Shown: positions 36,836 to 45,936 of the stretch, one piece after another
Numbering within the stretch: the stretch's first letter is position 1
Layout of the letters: each line of letters opens with the position of its first letter
NCBI RefSeq assembly: GCF_900107845.1
Contig: NZ_FNRM01000002.1
Coordinates: 1 to 64,000 of the forward strand
Reading direction: 5' to 3'
DNA: 64,000 nt
DNA from: Alkalimonas amylolytica
Lineage (GTDB): Bacteria; Pseudomonadota; Gammaproteobacteria; Enterobacterales; Alteromonadaceae
Program-made: the position numbers and the translations under genes
The notes under the pieces: generated by a model
The model's database searches: none
Told to the model about the DNA's origin: nothing
The model's input: the letters and a program-made list of their open reading frames with translations, nothing else

Positions 36836-36856
36836 GTCCTTATAATTTATAAGGAC
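36836..36856 (-). promoter_or_regulatory. Operator-like palindrome upstream of prpE
   Basis: Perfect 10-base arms GTCCTTATAA and TTATAAGGAC around a single central base. It contains a TATAAA-type -10 candidate on the prpE strand. Position 29-49 bases before the start suggests an operator overlapping the promoter. The regulator is not identifiable from the window. Confidence 0.5.
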
Positions 36857-36911
36857 TCTTTGGACTACTGTACTTCAGATCAACGTCTTTGAAACTTAGA
36901 CTATGGGCGTA

Positions 36912-37937
36912 TTACCTCAACTGGAGTTGAACCATCACAGGTGCATGATCGCTGCTGTACGCATCGGTACTGTAATCTGGCCGAACCAGATGTTTGTCGA
37001 AGGTTTGGTAACTCAGCACATCGGCCCGGCAGGCCGGATGCAGGCTATCAAATTCATCCGATAATAAGATATAGTCCAGCACCGAACCCTTGGAGCCATA
37101 GTAATGAGTGGCTGGCCGGGCGCCAGGGGTTAACTGATGCTGCTTGGCCAACAGGTAGGCATCGTGCAATCGCACCGGATTCCAGCCAGATGCATCGATC
37201 GCATTGGCACTGGCCTGCTTTTGCCAGAGCTCACCGGCCTGGCTTAGAATCGATAAGGACGAGGATTCGCTGGGTGTATCATTCAAATCCCCCATCAACA
37301 CCAGTGGCAATCGGTGCTGCTGCCGCCTGCTGCATAGTGCATTTATCAGGAGCTGTGCTTCAGTCCCCCGCTGAACGGTCGACGCCCAACGACCAAAAGC
37401 TGCCAGCAGCGGGTTCTGATGATTCTCAACCAAGAAAGCCGGTTCAAGCTGAGGCCGCTTGGACTTTAAATGCACCACACAACAATCCAGCGCGCCAAAG
37501 CCAGGTAACTGAACGGTTGCGCGTAGTGGCTGACGGCTAAATTGCAAACCAGACAAACCTGCGGCATCAAGTAACCCATGATCTGCAGCCAGGGCAGCAC
37601 AAGAGCTCACTTCATAGCGCGACGCCAATGCCACCACCGGTTTATGATAAATGTAGTCGGCTATCAGCTCTGGCTGTTGCACCACCACAAAATATGGATA
37701 ACCCAGCGCCTGAAGTTGTTGTTTCAGCGCATCGCAGCTAAAGACCTCCTGAAAACCAATGATATCGGGCTGTTGTTGCTCGATAAAGTGCTGCAACCAC
37801 AGCTGTTTTTGCTGCCACTGTGGCTGAGTGTAGATAGCATCGTACTCGTAACTCGCCAGTGGCGGCTCGATGTAATTGAGCAGATTCACACTGGCGACAC
37901 GAAAACTGGATAGAGACAACATGACTAAGCTAACCAT
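36912..37937 (-). CDS. Endonuclease/exonuclease/phosphatase-family hydrolase
   Basis: Encodes 341 residues. The EEP fold is shown by FRVASVNLLNY near 12, the metal-binding Glu in PDIIGFQEVF near 58, LVLMGDLNDTPSES near 214 and the C-terminal YSSDHAPVMVQL with the catalytic Asp-His. The internal segment CCVVHLKSKR fits the DNase-I-like group. There is no clear signal peptide, so it is probably cytoplasmic. Substrate (nucleic acid, phospholipid or other phosphoester) cannot be told. A shorter start at 37922 is possible; neither has a good ribosome site. Confidence 0.85.
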   Translation of the reverse strand: MVSLVMLSLSSFRVASVNLLNYIEPPLASYEYDAIYTQPQWQQKQLWLQHFIEQQQPDIIGFQEVFSCDALKQQLQALGYPYFVVVQQPELIADYIYHKPVVALASRYEVSSCAALAADHGLLDAAGLSGLQFSRQPLRATVQLPGFGALDCCVVHLKSKRPQLEPAFLVENHQNPLLAAFGRWASTVQRGTEAQLLINALCSRRQQHRLPLVLMGDLNDTPSESSSLSILSQAGELWQKQASANAIDASGWNPVRLHDAYLLAKQHQLTPGARPATHYYGSKGSVLDYILLSDEFDSLHPACRADVLSYQTFDKHLVRPDYSTDAYSSDHAPVMVQLQLR

Positions 37938-38043
37938 TCTATTCGTTGAAAGTACCTGGATCCGGAACCAGGCATTTGCACCTCAGTGCCAGACTGGGTA
38001 CCATGCGATAAAACCACGATAACTATAAAGGAAATCCCTACTC

Positions 38044-38643
38044 ATGGTAAAACAACTTGCGGTTAGTTTTGCGCTGGCGGCCTGCAGCTGCCAGCTATTT
38101 GCCCAACAAGTCTCGGTCCCGGCTCAGGATCAGTTTTTCGACAACATCGCCCGCTATTGTGGCCAGGCCTTTGAAGGCAGGGTCACCGAAGCCAACTTTA
38201 CCGGTGTTGAAACCTTTACTGAAAATCGATTGGTGATGCATGTTCGTCACTGTAGCGACAATCGGCTGGAAATACCCTTTCATGTAGGTAACGACCACTC
38301 TCGGACTTGGATCCTGACTAAAACAGGCTCTGGTATTCAACTAAAACACGATCACCGCACCAAAGAAGGCGTGCCGGATAATGCAACCATGTACGGTGGT
38401 CATACCGTGAATGCAGGTTGGCCGCATGCCCAGTCCTTTCCGGCTGATGACTTTTCCAAGCATGACTTTATCCGTCGGCGTCAGCCTCAGTCGCTGTGGA
38501 ATACCTGGCATATGTACATCTATCCGGGGGAGTTTTTTGCCTACCGTCTAACGCGTGAAGGCCGTGAGCTTAGAGTTGACTTTGATTTGACCAAGCCAGT
38601 GGACTTGCCACCAACGCCCTGGGGCTATGAAGATACCGAGTAA
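38044..38643 (+). CDS. Exported protein of unknown function
   Basis: Encodes 199 residues. A signal peptide (about 1-20, AACSCQLFAQ) implies export. The Cys residues at 14 and 16 could suggest a lipoprotein, but the lipobox is poor and signal peptidase I cleavage after FAQ is more likely. The mature part contains ARYCGQAFEGRV, MHVRHCSDNRLEIPFHVGNDHSRTWILTKT and LKHDHRTKEG. It ends PPTPWGYEDTE. I recognise it only as a conserved hypothetical protein. AAGGA lies 11 bases before the ATG, and a good terminator follows the stop. Confidence 0.75.
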   Translation: MVKQLAVSFALAACSCQLFAQQVSVPAQDQFFDNIARYCGQAFEGRVTEANFTGVETFTENRLVMHVRHCSDNRLEIPFHVGNDHSRTWILTKTGSGIQLKHDHRTKEGVPDNATMYGGHTVNAGWPHAQSFPADDFSKHDFIRRRQPQSLWNTWHMYIYPGEFFAYRLTREGRELRVDFDLTKPVDLPPTPWGYEDTE

Positions 38644-38645
38644 GC

Positions 38646-38668
38646 AAAACGGGCCTCTGGCCCGTTTT
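38646..38668. terminator. Bidirectional intrinsic terminator
   Basis: Arms AAAACGGGCC and GGCCCGTTTT with loop TCT, directly after the exported-protein stop and at the end of the convergent glsA. Runs of T (plus strand) and A allow termination in both directions. Confidence 0.85.
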
Positions 38669-39607
38669 TCAATACACCGATAAGCCGAGTTGCTCAGCCA
38701 GACGGGTCACCATAAACATAGCACGACAGGAGTTACCAAAGCTGTTTAAGCGCGGACTCCAGGCCGCTATCACGCCGTAGTTAGGAACGATAGCAGCAAT
38801 GCCCCCACCAACCCCACTTTTGGCTGGTAAGCCAACAGTGAAAGCAAACTCACCGGATTGGTCGTACATACCACTGGTGGATAAAATGGCATTGACCCGA
38901 TGCGCGTCACGCCGGCTGCAGATCATCTGCTCAGTCCAGGGATCGAGCCCTCGGTTGGCTAGAAACACCAGGCTACGCGCAAGTTGCTCACAGCTCATCT
39001 CCACCGAACACTGATAAAAGTAGTGATCCAGCACCTGCGGCACTTCCGCTTCAATATTGCCAAAGCTTTTCATCAAATAAGCCAGGGCAGCATTGCGGTT
39101 GCCATGCTCTTTTTCCGACTGATAGACGATGTTATCGGCCCAGATCTGCTCAGTGCCGGCCAATTTACGAATAAAGTTTAGTAAGGCAGCTTTACTGGCT
39201 GAGTAGTGTGAAACCAGCATATCCGCCACGACAATGGCACCGGCGTTGATAAAGGGGTTACGCGGAATGCCATGCTCCCACTCCAACTGCACAATGGAGT
39301 TAAAGGGCTGGCCGGAAGGTTCCATATGCACCCGTTGCCAGACATCATCACCCAGCCGGTTCATGGCCAATACCAGGCCATAAATTTTTGACACACTTTG
39401 GATGGAAAAACACTGACTAGCATCGCCAGCCGTATGCAGCTTACCATCCAGCGTAGCAACCGCTATCGCTGTTTGCTCAGGCGCTACCGCGGCCAAAGCC
39501 GGTATATAGTTTGCTACCTTGCCTTGCTCGGGTAATTGCCGAGCCTCTTGCAACAAGCTTTGCAGCAACAAGGATAGATTGGAGGGTTGTTTTGGTGTTC
39601 CTTCCAT
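38669..39607 (-). CDS. glsA: Glutaminase
   Basis: Encodes 312 residues of the serine-dependent glutaminase family. Motifs are GKVANYIPALA near 30, the nucleophile FSIQSVSKIYGL with the Ser-x-x-Lys pair near 69-72, EPSGQPFNSI, NPFINAGAIV and GLPAKSGVGGGIAAIVPN. It hydrolyses glutamine to glutamate and ammonia in the cytoplasm. It follows the DUF885 lipoprotein gene on the same strand after 54 bases, with a hairpin in between. The length matches GlsA/YneH proteins. Confidence 0.96.
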   Translation of the reverse strand: MEGTPKQPSNLSLLLQSLLQEARQLPEQGKVANYIPALAAVAPEQTAIAVATLDGKLHTAGDASQCFSIQSVSKIYGLVLAMNRLGDDVWQRVHMEPSGQPFNSIVQLEWEHGIPRNPFINAGAIVVADMLVSHYSASKAALLNFIRKLAGTEQIWADNIVYQSEKEHGNRNAALAYLMKSFGNIEAEVPQVLDHYFYQCSVEMSCEQLARSLVFLANRGLDPWTEQMICSRRDAHRVNAILSTSGMYDQSGEFAFTVGLPAKSGVGGGIAAIVPNYGVIAAWSPRLNSFGNSCRAMFMVTRLAEQLGLSVY

Positions 39608-39661
39608 GCACTACTCATTTTGAAAGCGCCTGCCCCAAGTGAGTGGGACAGGCAAAAAAAA

Positions 39662-41515
39662 TCATCCAGGTTGCTGACTTGCGACCCAGGCTTCAACACG
39701 TCGCTGCAGCAAATCAAGCGGTAAAGCACCACCACCCAACACAGTGTCATGGAACTGTCGAATGTCAAAGTTCTCGCCCAGAGCCTGCTCCGCCATAGCG
39801 CGTAGCTCCTGAATACGGATCATACCTATTTTGTAAGCAGTCGCCTGGCCAGGCATCACCAGATAGCGCCGCACTTCAGAACGCACAGCCTCAATAGGAA
39901 TAGGCGTGTATTGCTGGAAGTAAGCAATGGCATCCTCTTCCGTCCAACCTTTGGCATGCAAGCCGGTATCTACCACCAAGCGCACTGCCCGCCACATTTC
40001 GGTTACCAAACGGCCAAAATCCGAGTATGGGTCCTGATAAGCGCCCATTTCTTTGGCCAGCAATTCGGAATACAGCGCCCAGCCCTCAGAGTACACCGTA
40101 AAGTTGGCCTGAGTACGAAAGCGGGGAATATCCGTTAGCTCTTGCGCAATGGATATTTGCATATGATGGCCAGGGTTACCCTCATGGTAGGCAATGGCTT
40201 CCATTTCATTTTTCGGCATGGAACGCATATCCGACAGATGCGCGTAGTAGACGCCAGGACGAGAACCATCCGGTGTACCTGGAAAGTAATGTTGGGCAGC
40301 ACCAGGTTGTTCGCGAAATGGCTCTACCCGTTTCACTACCAAATCAGCTTTTGGCAGCACACCAAAATAATCTGGCAACCGTTCATTGATAAAAGCTAGA
40401 AAAGCGACTGAATCATCGATGTAAGCCTGACGCCCTTCATCGGTGTCTGGATAGAAGAAACGATCATCGGTTCGAATAAAGTCAAAAAACTCATGCAGGT
40501 CGCCATCAAAGCCAACCTGTTGGCGGATGCTTTCCATCTCCGCCGTTAAACGCTCCACCTCTTGCAAGCCTAACTCGTGGATTTCATCTGCGGTCATGCT
40601 GGTTGTGGTTGAAACCTGCAGCATATGGTTGTAGTAAGCCCGGCCATTAGGATGAGTAGAAACACCGGTTGGATTCACTGCGGCCAAAACCACTTCCTGT
40701 TGCAACCAATCCAGCAGTTTTTGGTAAGCCGGTTGAAAGTAGCCGGTCAAGGCTGTTCTGGCTTGCTGCTGCAAGATACTGGCTTCATCATCATTCAGCA
40801 GTTGCTGTTGCTGTAACTGAGTTATCTTTTGCTGTGCATTTTGCCATAGCGGTGCTACCTGTTCAGATTCCAGCTCAAACGGCTGACCGCGTAACAGGTT
40901 TTCTACCTGCTCGATCACACCTTCATAGGCAAAACGTGGCGGCCGGATACCTTGCTCGGTAAATTGCTGAGCTTGCTCCAACAGCTGCAGCAGGGCAACA
41001 CTGATCCCTTCCAGGCGTGCAATGTACGCTTGCATATCCTCTTTGCTTTCAACCTGATGAAAACTCATCATGATTTGCGGCAACAAACTATGCATGCCCT
41101 GCATCTGATTAAACAGATAATTGTGATGGCGGAAATCTGCTGACGCCTTCATTTGCTGATACTGGTGAAGCCATAAATCATAAGAGGTCTTGGCTTCATT
41201 GGTGAGTAAAGCACGATCGAAACTGCTGGTAAGCTCCGTTACCGTGGCGGCTTTCCAGGCAAGTTGTGCATCCTGCGCAGCCAGACTCATGTCATCCACA
41301 TCAAATTGGCGATCTTTTCGGCCAAGGAAAGTCAACATCAAGGGGCTTTGCTGCAACTGCTCTTCATACTTTTCATCGAACCAGCGCGTTAAACGCTCAC
41401 TGTGTTGTTGTTGTTCAGCAAGCTCTGTCACTGTAGGCTGATCAGTGTGTTGTGCTGGCTGACAGCCGGCAAGCAGTAACGACAGAGAAACGGCAAGAAC
41501 GGAATAACGCACCAT
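39662..41515 (-). CDS. DUF885-family lipoprotein, putative metallopeptidase
   Basis: Encodes 617 residues. A lipoprotein signal peptide ends LLLAGC, with lipidated Cys18. The DUF885 domain spans most of the rest. The conserved metal-site region is EAIAYHEGNPGHHMQISIAQEL near 445-465, followed by FTVYSEGWALYSELLAKEMG with the third ligand Glu. The end has HDTVLGGGALPLDLLQRRVEAW. Members are annotated as periplasmic or outer-membrane peptidases of uncertain substrate, and several are long duplicates in Alteromonadales. The His-Glu-x-x-x-x-His-His pattern is intact, so activity is plausible. Confidence 0.88.
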   Translation of the reverse strand: MVRYSVLAVSLSLLLAGCQPAQHTDQPTVTELAEQQQHSERLTRWFDEKYEEQLQQSPLMLTFLGRKDRQFDVDDMSLAAQDAQLAWKAATVTELTSSFDRALLTNEAKTSYDLWLHQYQQMKASADFRHHNYLFNQMQGMHSLLPQIMMSFHQVESKEDMQAYIARLEGISVALLQLLEQAQQFTEQGIRPPRFAYEGVIEQVENLLRGQPFELESEQVAPLWQNAQQKITQLQQQQLLNDDEASILQQQARTALTGYFQPAYQKLLDWLQQEVVLAAVNPTGVSTHPNGRAYYNHMLQVSTTTSMTADEIHELGLQEVERLTAEMESIRQQVGFDGDLHEFFDFIRTDDRFFYPDTDEGRQAYIDDSVAFLAFINERLPDYFGVLPKADLVVKRVEPFREQPGAAQHYFPGTPDGSRPGVYYAHLSDMRSMPKNEMEAIAYHEGNPGHHMQISIAQELTDIPRFRTQANFTVYSEGWALYSELLAKEMGAYQDPYSDFGRLVTEMWRAVRLVVDTGLHAKGWTEEDAIAYFQQYTPIPIEAVRSEVRRYLVMPGQATAYKIGMIRIQELRAMAEQALGENFDIRQFHDTVLGGGALPLDLLQRRVEAWVASQQPG

Positions 41516-41559
41516 GATATTTCCTTGTATCTAAAGGATATGCTGAAGATCAAAACCAG

Positions 41560-42405
41560 TTAATACAAAATACCGGCTTTAGGATTGAGGACAGAAAGTA
41601 GGTAGAGCGCCTCACTGTTGCAAAAATCCAATGCTGCCCGCAAGTCTGGCTGAATAATGCCCAAAACTTCCAGTACAAAAGGATCCAGTAAATTAGTTTG
41701 CTTATACAGTTCAGGATGAACATTCGCCAATGCCATTCGGGAAGAAATATTTAACAACAATACCGCCGGCTGCCGTAAATGTTTATCGGGCTGATGCTGC
41801 AAAGCGATGGGTTCAATGATCGAGTTCGGTAATTGCCAAAGTCGCAGCAAAGCAGCACTTAACTCAGCATAGGTAAAACCAAGTACGCGCCGTTGGCACT
41901 GCCAGGGTTTTTCATCAGCACTGTATTGCTCACAAGCTTTGGCTAGTTCAGGATCCAACTGGCACAAAGCCAGTTCACCAATATTATGCAGCAAGCCTGA
42001 CACATAGAGCTGTTCACTCTGCCGTGGGGCAACTTTATTGCCTAAAGCGCGAGCTATCAATGCGCTATGGACGCTTTGCTCCCAGAATCTGTCCATATCG
42101 ATAGCGCTGTGACTGACTTGCTCACAAACACTGATCACTGCGGAGCTAATCACCAAGTTGTAGATGGTTTCAGCCCCTAGCACTACCAAGGCTTTGCTGA
42201 TGGTATCAATTTTTTTGGGTAAGTTATAAATAGCGCTATTGGCCAGCTTTAAAATTTTACTGGCCAGGGACGGATCAAGCTGGATGACTTCCGACACCTC
42301 ATCCATGTCGGCGCGTTCAGACTCCAGTAGTTGCTTCACTCGAAGGTAAGCATCTGGAAACACAAAAACTTCGGTAACATTTTCAGCGTACTGTAGTGCG
42401 TTCAT
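41560..42405 (-). CDS. HDOD-domain signalling protein
   Basis: Encodes 281 residues from ATG 42405; the frame is open to 42465, but the extra sequence looks non-family. The HDOD domain (about 15-215) shows VSEVIQLDPSLASKILKLANSAIYNLPKKIDTISKALVVLGAETIYNLVISSAVI and YVSGLLHNIGELALC. The HD metal pair is degenerate, as in this family, so it is not a phosphodiesterase. HDOD proteins act in signal transduction, often with c-di-GMP or motility systems. The C-terminal 60 residues match nothing I know. It stands alone, between the DUF885 and nhaD genes on the same strand. Confidence 0.85.
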   Translation of the reverse strand: MNALQYAENVTEVFVFPDAYLRVKQLLESERADMDEVSEVIQLDPSLASKILKLANSAIYNLPKKIDTISKALVVLGAETIYNLVISSAVISVCEQVSHSAIDMDRFWEQSVHSALIARALGNKVAPRQSEQLYVSGLLHNIGELALCQLDPELAKACEQYSADEKPWQCQRRVLGFTYAELSAALLRLWQLPNSIIEPIALQHQPDKHLRQPAVLLLNISSRMALANVHPELYKQTNLLDPFVLEVLGIIQPDLRAALDFCNSEALYLLSVLNPKAGILY

Positions 42406-42529
42406 CAGACAAGTTCCGGCAGTGGTTGGCCAGCAGTAGGTTAAGTATAGTCTTTTGGCTGGCAAATGATGAAATTTGAATGAGAATAACAGATTAGCGA
42501 TGGCCTCGCGATAGCGAGCAAGCAGAAAA

Positions 42530-42556
42530 GCAGGCAGCAGTGTGACTGCTGCCTGC
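42530..42556 (-). terminator. Intrinsic terminator of nhaD
   Basis: Perfect 11-base arms (GCAGGCAGCAG and CTGCTGCCTGC) with loop TGTGA, a few bases after the nhaD stop. In the direction of transcription it is followed by TTTTCTGCTT. Confidence 0.85.
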
Positions 42557-42561
42557 CGGGT

Positions 42562-44013
42562 TTAGTCGTAGATATGAAACAAGTCTGCATTTAGCCACAA
42601 ATGCACTGCAATGCTGGCAATGTAGCCAATGAAAATCACCGGCGCCCACTTCAGGTGTCCAAAAAAGGTGTAATAACCTCGCGCCTGCCCCATCAATGCC
42701 ACGCCAGCGGCGGATCCTATCGACAGCAAACTGCCACCAACACCAGCGGTTAAGGTGATCAGCAACCAATGACCATGCGACATCTCAGGCTGCATCGCAA
42801 GCACTGCGAACATCACTGGGATGTTATCGATGACCGCTGAGATGACGCCCAGCAGAATGTTGGCCGAGGTCGGATTCCAGCCCTCGTACAATAAATCAGA
42901 CATCAAACCAAGATAGCCCAGAAAGCCTAACCCGCCCACACACATCACGATTCCATAGAAAAATAACAAGGTGTCCCACTCAGCCCGCGATACACGGCTG
43001 AAAACATCGAAAGGCACCACGCCACCGAGGCGCTTCAGTTTCTCCTGATCGCCTTCACGCTCGGCCATTGCCCTTTTACGTGCTAACGATCCAGGCAAGG
43101 TCATGCGCAGGAAATAGCCGAAGAACTGCAGGTAACCGAGGCCCATCATCATGCCCAGAACAGGGGGTAAATGCAGTAAGCTATGGCACAGCACAGCCGT
43201 CGCAACAGTCAACAGAAATAAAGTAAGAATACGCAGCGCGCCACGTTTTAACTCGACATCTTCGTAGACTGCGGATGGTTGCCTTTTCTCGACAAAAAAG
43301 CTCATGACCGCAGCCGGGATCAGGTAATTAACCAAAGCGGGGAAGAACAACACCAGGAACTCATCAATGCGAACCAGGCCGGCCTGCCACACCATCAGCG
43401 TGGTGATATCGCCAAACGGACTGAAGGCACCACCCGCATTAGCAGCAATGACAATATTGACACAGCAGAGGTTGATAAAACGTTTATCTCCTTCGGCCAC
43501 TTTCATCACCACAGCACACATCAACAAGGCTGTGGTCAGGTTGTCAGCAATTGGAGAAATAAAGAACGACAGGAAGCCGGTGATCCAAAATAGATTCTGG
43601 TAACTAAAGCCCTTACGTATCATCCAAGCCCGCAATGCATCAAATAATCGCCGTTCTTCCAGCGCGTTGATGTATGTCATTGCGACCAAAAGGAATAGCA
43701 TTAGCTCAGCGAATTCAAGCAGGTTATGGCGAAATGCTGCCTCGGTGACATCCGGAATATCACGGCTGATGTAAACCCAGCCAATAAGGATCCAGATTAA
43801 ACCAGCAGCGACCAACACCGGCTTGGATTTACGCATATGAAGTTTTTCTTCGCCCATCACCAACACATAAGCGACGACAAAAATAGCAATACAGACAAAA
43901 CCAACAAGGGAGCTTGTTAAATCAAGTGGAGCGGCGGATGCAGCAAAAACCGGTGTGCTGAATAGCAGACACAGCAAACCAGCCAACCACGACACGCAAC
44001 GGAGACTTTGCAT
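42562..44013 (-). CDS. nhaD: NhaD-type Na+/H+ antiporter
   Basis: Encodes 483 residues with an N-terminal signal-like segment (1-24, TPVFAASAA) and about 11-12 hydrophobic segments. The NhaD/ion-transporter signatures are FFISPIADNLTTALLMCAVVMKVAEGDKRFINLCCVNIVIAANAGGAFSPFGDITTLMVWQAG (about 150-215) and ISAVIDNIPVMFAVLAMQPEMSHGHWLLITLTAGVGGSLLSIGSAAGVALMGQARGYYTFFGHLKW (about 390-460). It exchanges internal sodium or lithium for protons and helps at alkaline pH and high salt, which fits a marine or soda-lake relative. It is a single-gene unit with its own terminator. Confidence 0.94.
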   Translation of the reverse strand: MQSLRCVSWLAGLLCLLFSTPVFAASAAPLDLTSSLVGFVCIAIFVVAYVLVMGEEKLHMRKSKPVLVAAGLIWILIGWVYISRDIPDVTEAAFRHNLLEFAELMLFLLVAMTYINALEERRLFDALRAWMIRKGFSYQNLFWITGFLSFFISPIADNLTTALLMCAVVMKVAEGDKRFINLCCVNIVIAANAGGAFSPFGDITTLMVWQAGLVRIDEFLVLFFPALVNYLIPAAVMSFFVEKRQPSAVYEDVELKRGALRILTLFLLTVATAVLCHSLLHLPPVLGMMMGLGYLQFFGYFLRMTLPGSLARKRAMAEREGDQEKLKRLGGVVPFDVFSRVSRAEWDTLLFFYGIVMCVGGLGFLGYLGLMSDLLYEGWNPTSANILLGVISAVIDNIPVMFAVLAMQPEMSHGHWLLITLTAGVGGSLLSIGSAAGVALMGQARGYYTFFGHLKWAPVIFIGYIASIAVHLWLNADLFHIYD

Positions 44014-44240
44014 GGTTAGACCTATCTATTTACATTCGGGTTAAAAGGAAGCTTTTACCTGTTGCAGGCGGCGGCATTGTAGCACAGCGTTTAGCGAAAA
44101 ATCAGGACAAAACACCAGGAAATAGCGATAAATTGCTGGATTGCGACTAAAGTAGCAGAAATTAAACATCTGTATCCAATCTGGGCTATTTCAGCTGGGT
44201 AAGTATGCAGGAAAAAATTTTTTTTGAGCAAAAAATAAGG

Positions 44241-44271
44241 CTGCGCAGGCCGCCATACAAGGCCTGTGCAG
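44241..44271 (-). terminator. Intrinsic terminator of the zwf-eda operon
   Basis: Arms CTGCGCAGGCC and GGCCTGTGCAG (one G-U pair) with a 9-base loop, 22 bases after the eda stop. In the direction of transcription it is followed by TTATTTTTTGC. The rest of the 280-base gap to nhaD (44014-44293) shows AT-rich sequence, no further feature. Confidence 0.85.
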
Positions 44272-44293
44272 GGAGTCCTGGGGTGTCAAAAGC

Positions 44294-44944
44294 TTAATTA
44301 CTGGCGACCTGCGCCAGCGCATCTTGGCAAAGTTGGGTAATTTTTTGCCAATCCCCAACAGCAATCGCATCTGCTGGCAATACCCAAGAGCCACCAACGC
44401 ATGCCACATTTGGTAGCGCCAGATACTCCAGAAAATTCTTTTCATTGATACCACCGGTCGGACAAAAACGCACTTCCGAGAATGGCCCATGAATGGATTT
44501 TAAGGTTTTAACACCACCGGCAGCTTCAGCCGGAAAAAACTTAAAATGGGTATAGCCAAGCGCCAACCCTTCCATCAGCTCCGAAATACTGGCAATACCT
44601 GGGATTAATGGGATCACAGAGTCCTTACCCGCTTGCAGTAGTTCACGCGTCATGCCGGGGCTAATTGCAAAACGGGCACCGGCATCAATTACTTGCTGCA
44701 ACTGCTCGGACGAAGTAACCGTTCCGGCGCCGACAATGGCCTCCGGGACTTCTTTACTGAGTAATCGGATGGCATCCATCGCCACTGGTGTCCGAAGCGT
44801 GACTTCCAACACCCGCAAACCACCTGCAACCAAAGCTTTGGCCATAGGCACTGCTTCGGCCAAATCATTGATTACAATCACTGGAACTACAGGGCCCTGC
44901 GCAAACAAGGTTGCAGGGTCTAATTGCCAATTTTCAAATGCCAT
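44294..44944 (-). CDS. eda: KDPG/KHG aldolase
   Basis: Encodes 216 residues. Family motifs are [33 protein letters not shown] with the catalytic Glu, [38 protein letters not shown] with the Schiff-base Lys (in THFKFFPAE), and [11 protein letters not shown]. It splits 2-keto-3-deoxy-6-phosphogluconate to pyruvate and glyceraldehyde-3-phosphate, the last step of the Entner-Doudoroff route. It is the final gene of the operon, 5 bases after glk. Confidence 0.97.
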   Translation of the reverse strand: MAFENWQLDPATLFAQGPVVPVIVINDLAEAVPMAKALVAGGLRVLEVTLRTPVAMDAIRLLSKEVPEAIVGAGTVTSSEQLQQVIDAGARFAISPGMTRELLQAGKDSVIPLIPGIASISELMEGLALGYTHFKFFPAEAAGGVKTLKSIHGPFSEVRFCPTGGINEKNFLEYLALPNVACVGGSWVLPADAIAVGDWQKITQLCQDALAQVASN

Positions 44945-44949
44945 AATAC

Positions 44950-45936
44950 TTACTCGCCCTGAGTTTGTTGTGAGATGGTTTGTTTCAAATACAAAGCTGC
45001 ACCGGTAAGGCCTGGTTGCTCTGCGGTAATAACATAGGTCGGGATGGCCTGATTAAACGACGTAAAACGCCCCTTTTGTTCAAAGCGGCTGCGGAACTCA
45101 CTTTGGCCAATCAGGGGCAGCAGTTTGGGTACTATGCCACCACCAATAAAGACGCCACCCGAAGTGCTTAAGGTCAGGGCCAGGTTGCCGGCAATGCTGC
45201 CAAGGCTGGCAAAGAACTGTGCTATGGTCTCGGCTGCCAAAGCATTGGTACCTGCCATTGCTTGCTCGGAAATAGCCGCCGCACTGAGTGGCTCTGCAGA
45301 TACTTGCTGGTATAAAGCTAAAGCCAAATAGAGGTCTTCCAGTCCTGGACCCGATAACAGGCGCTCTGGCGAAACATGACCATACTTGGCGGTTAAAAAC
45401 TGATAAATCGCCCACTCCTGCTGATTGATGGGTGCCCAATCGACATGGCCCCCCTCGCCAGGTAATGGGTGGTAGCGCTGATCAGCTAAGGGTAGCAAGT
45501 GCCCAACACCCAGGCCGGTACCAGCACCAAGCACCGCCATTGGCTGATTGGGCTTGGCCTGGCCACCACCAATTTGTACGCAATCGGTGGCCTGTACCAC
45601 CGGCAGGCTCATGGCAACTGCGGTAAAGTCGTTCATAACCAGCAAGCTGGAAAGCTGCAACTGATGCTGCATAGCACGGATCGAAAACTGCCAGTGAAAG
45701 TTTGTCATCTGCACCTGATCGCCCTGCACCGGGCAGGCAATCGCTATGGCGACATCGGTTAGCGCCTGCAACTGCTGCTCATCCCTGAAGTGCTGAAGTG
45801 CATCGGCCAGGGTCGCGAAGTCGGCACAGCGATACACCTGGACCTGATCAAGGCTTAGATCCAGCAAATTAACGCGGCTAAAGCGAGCATTGGTGCCGCC
45901 AATATCCGCGACAATGGCATAGTGCGCTTTAGCCAT
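44950..45936 (-). CDS. glk: Glucokinase
   Basis: Encodes 328 residues of the bacterial Glk family. It has [12 protein letters not shown] at the N-terminus (phosphate loop), [13 protein letters not shown] with the catalytic Asp, [25 protein letters not shown] and [16 protein letters not shown]. It phosphorylates glucose with ATP and so feeds zwf. ATG 45936 is chosen because GGAGG lies just upstream and the family starts there; the longer frame to 45954 is unlikely. It overlaps the edd stop by 8 bases. Placement of glk inside the zwf-pgl-edd-eda set is the notable point. Confidence 0.95.
   Translation of the reverse strand: MAKAHYAIVADIGGTNARFSRVNLLDLSLDQVQVYRCADFATLADALQHFRDEQQLQALTDVAIAIACPVQGDQVQMTNFHWQFSIRAMQHQLQLSSLLVMNDFTAVAMSLPVVQATDCVQIGGGQAKPNQPMAVLGAGTGLGVGHLLPLADQRYHPLPGEGGHVDWAPINQQEWAIYQFLTAKYGHVSPERLLSGPGLEDLYLALALYQQVSAEPLSAAAISEQAMAGTNALAAETIAQFFASLGSIAGNLALTLSTSGGVFIGGGIVPKLLPLIGQSEFRSRFEQKGRFTSFNQAIPTYVITAEQPGLTGAALYLKQTISQQTQGE

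Noticed and set aside
39628-39653. Hairpin between the DUF885 gene and glsA as a terminator (GCCTGCCCCA / TGGGACAGGC)
   Set aside because: In the direction of transcription the T run precedes the stem instead of following it, so it does not fit an intrinsic terminator. It may be a leader structure of glsA.
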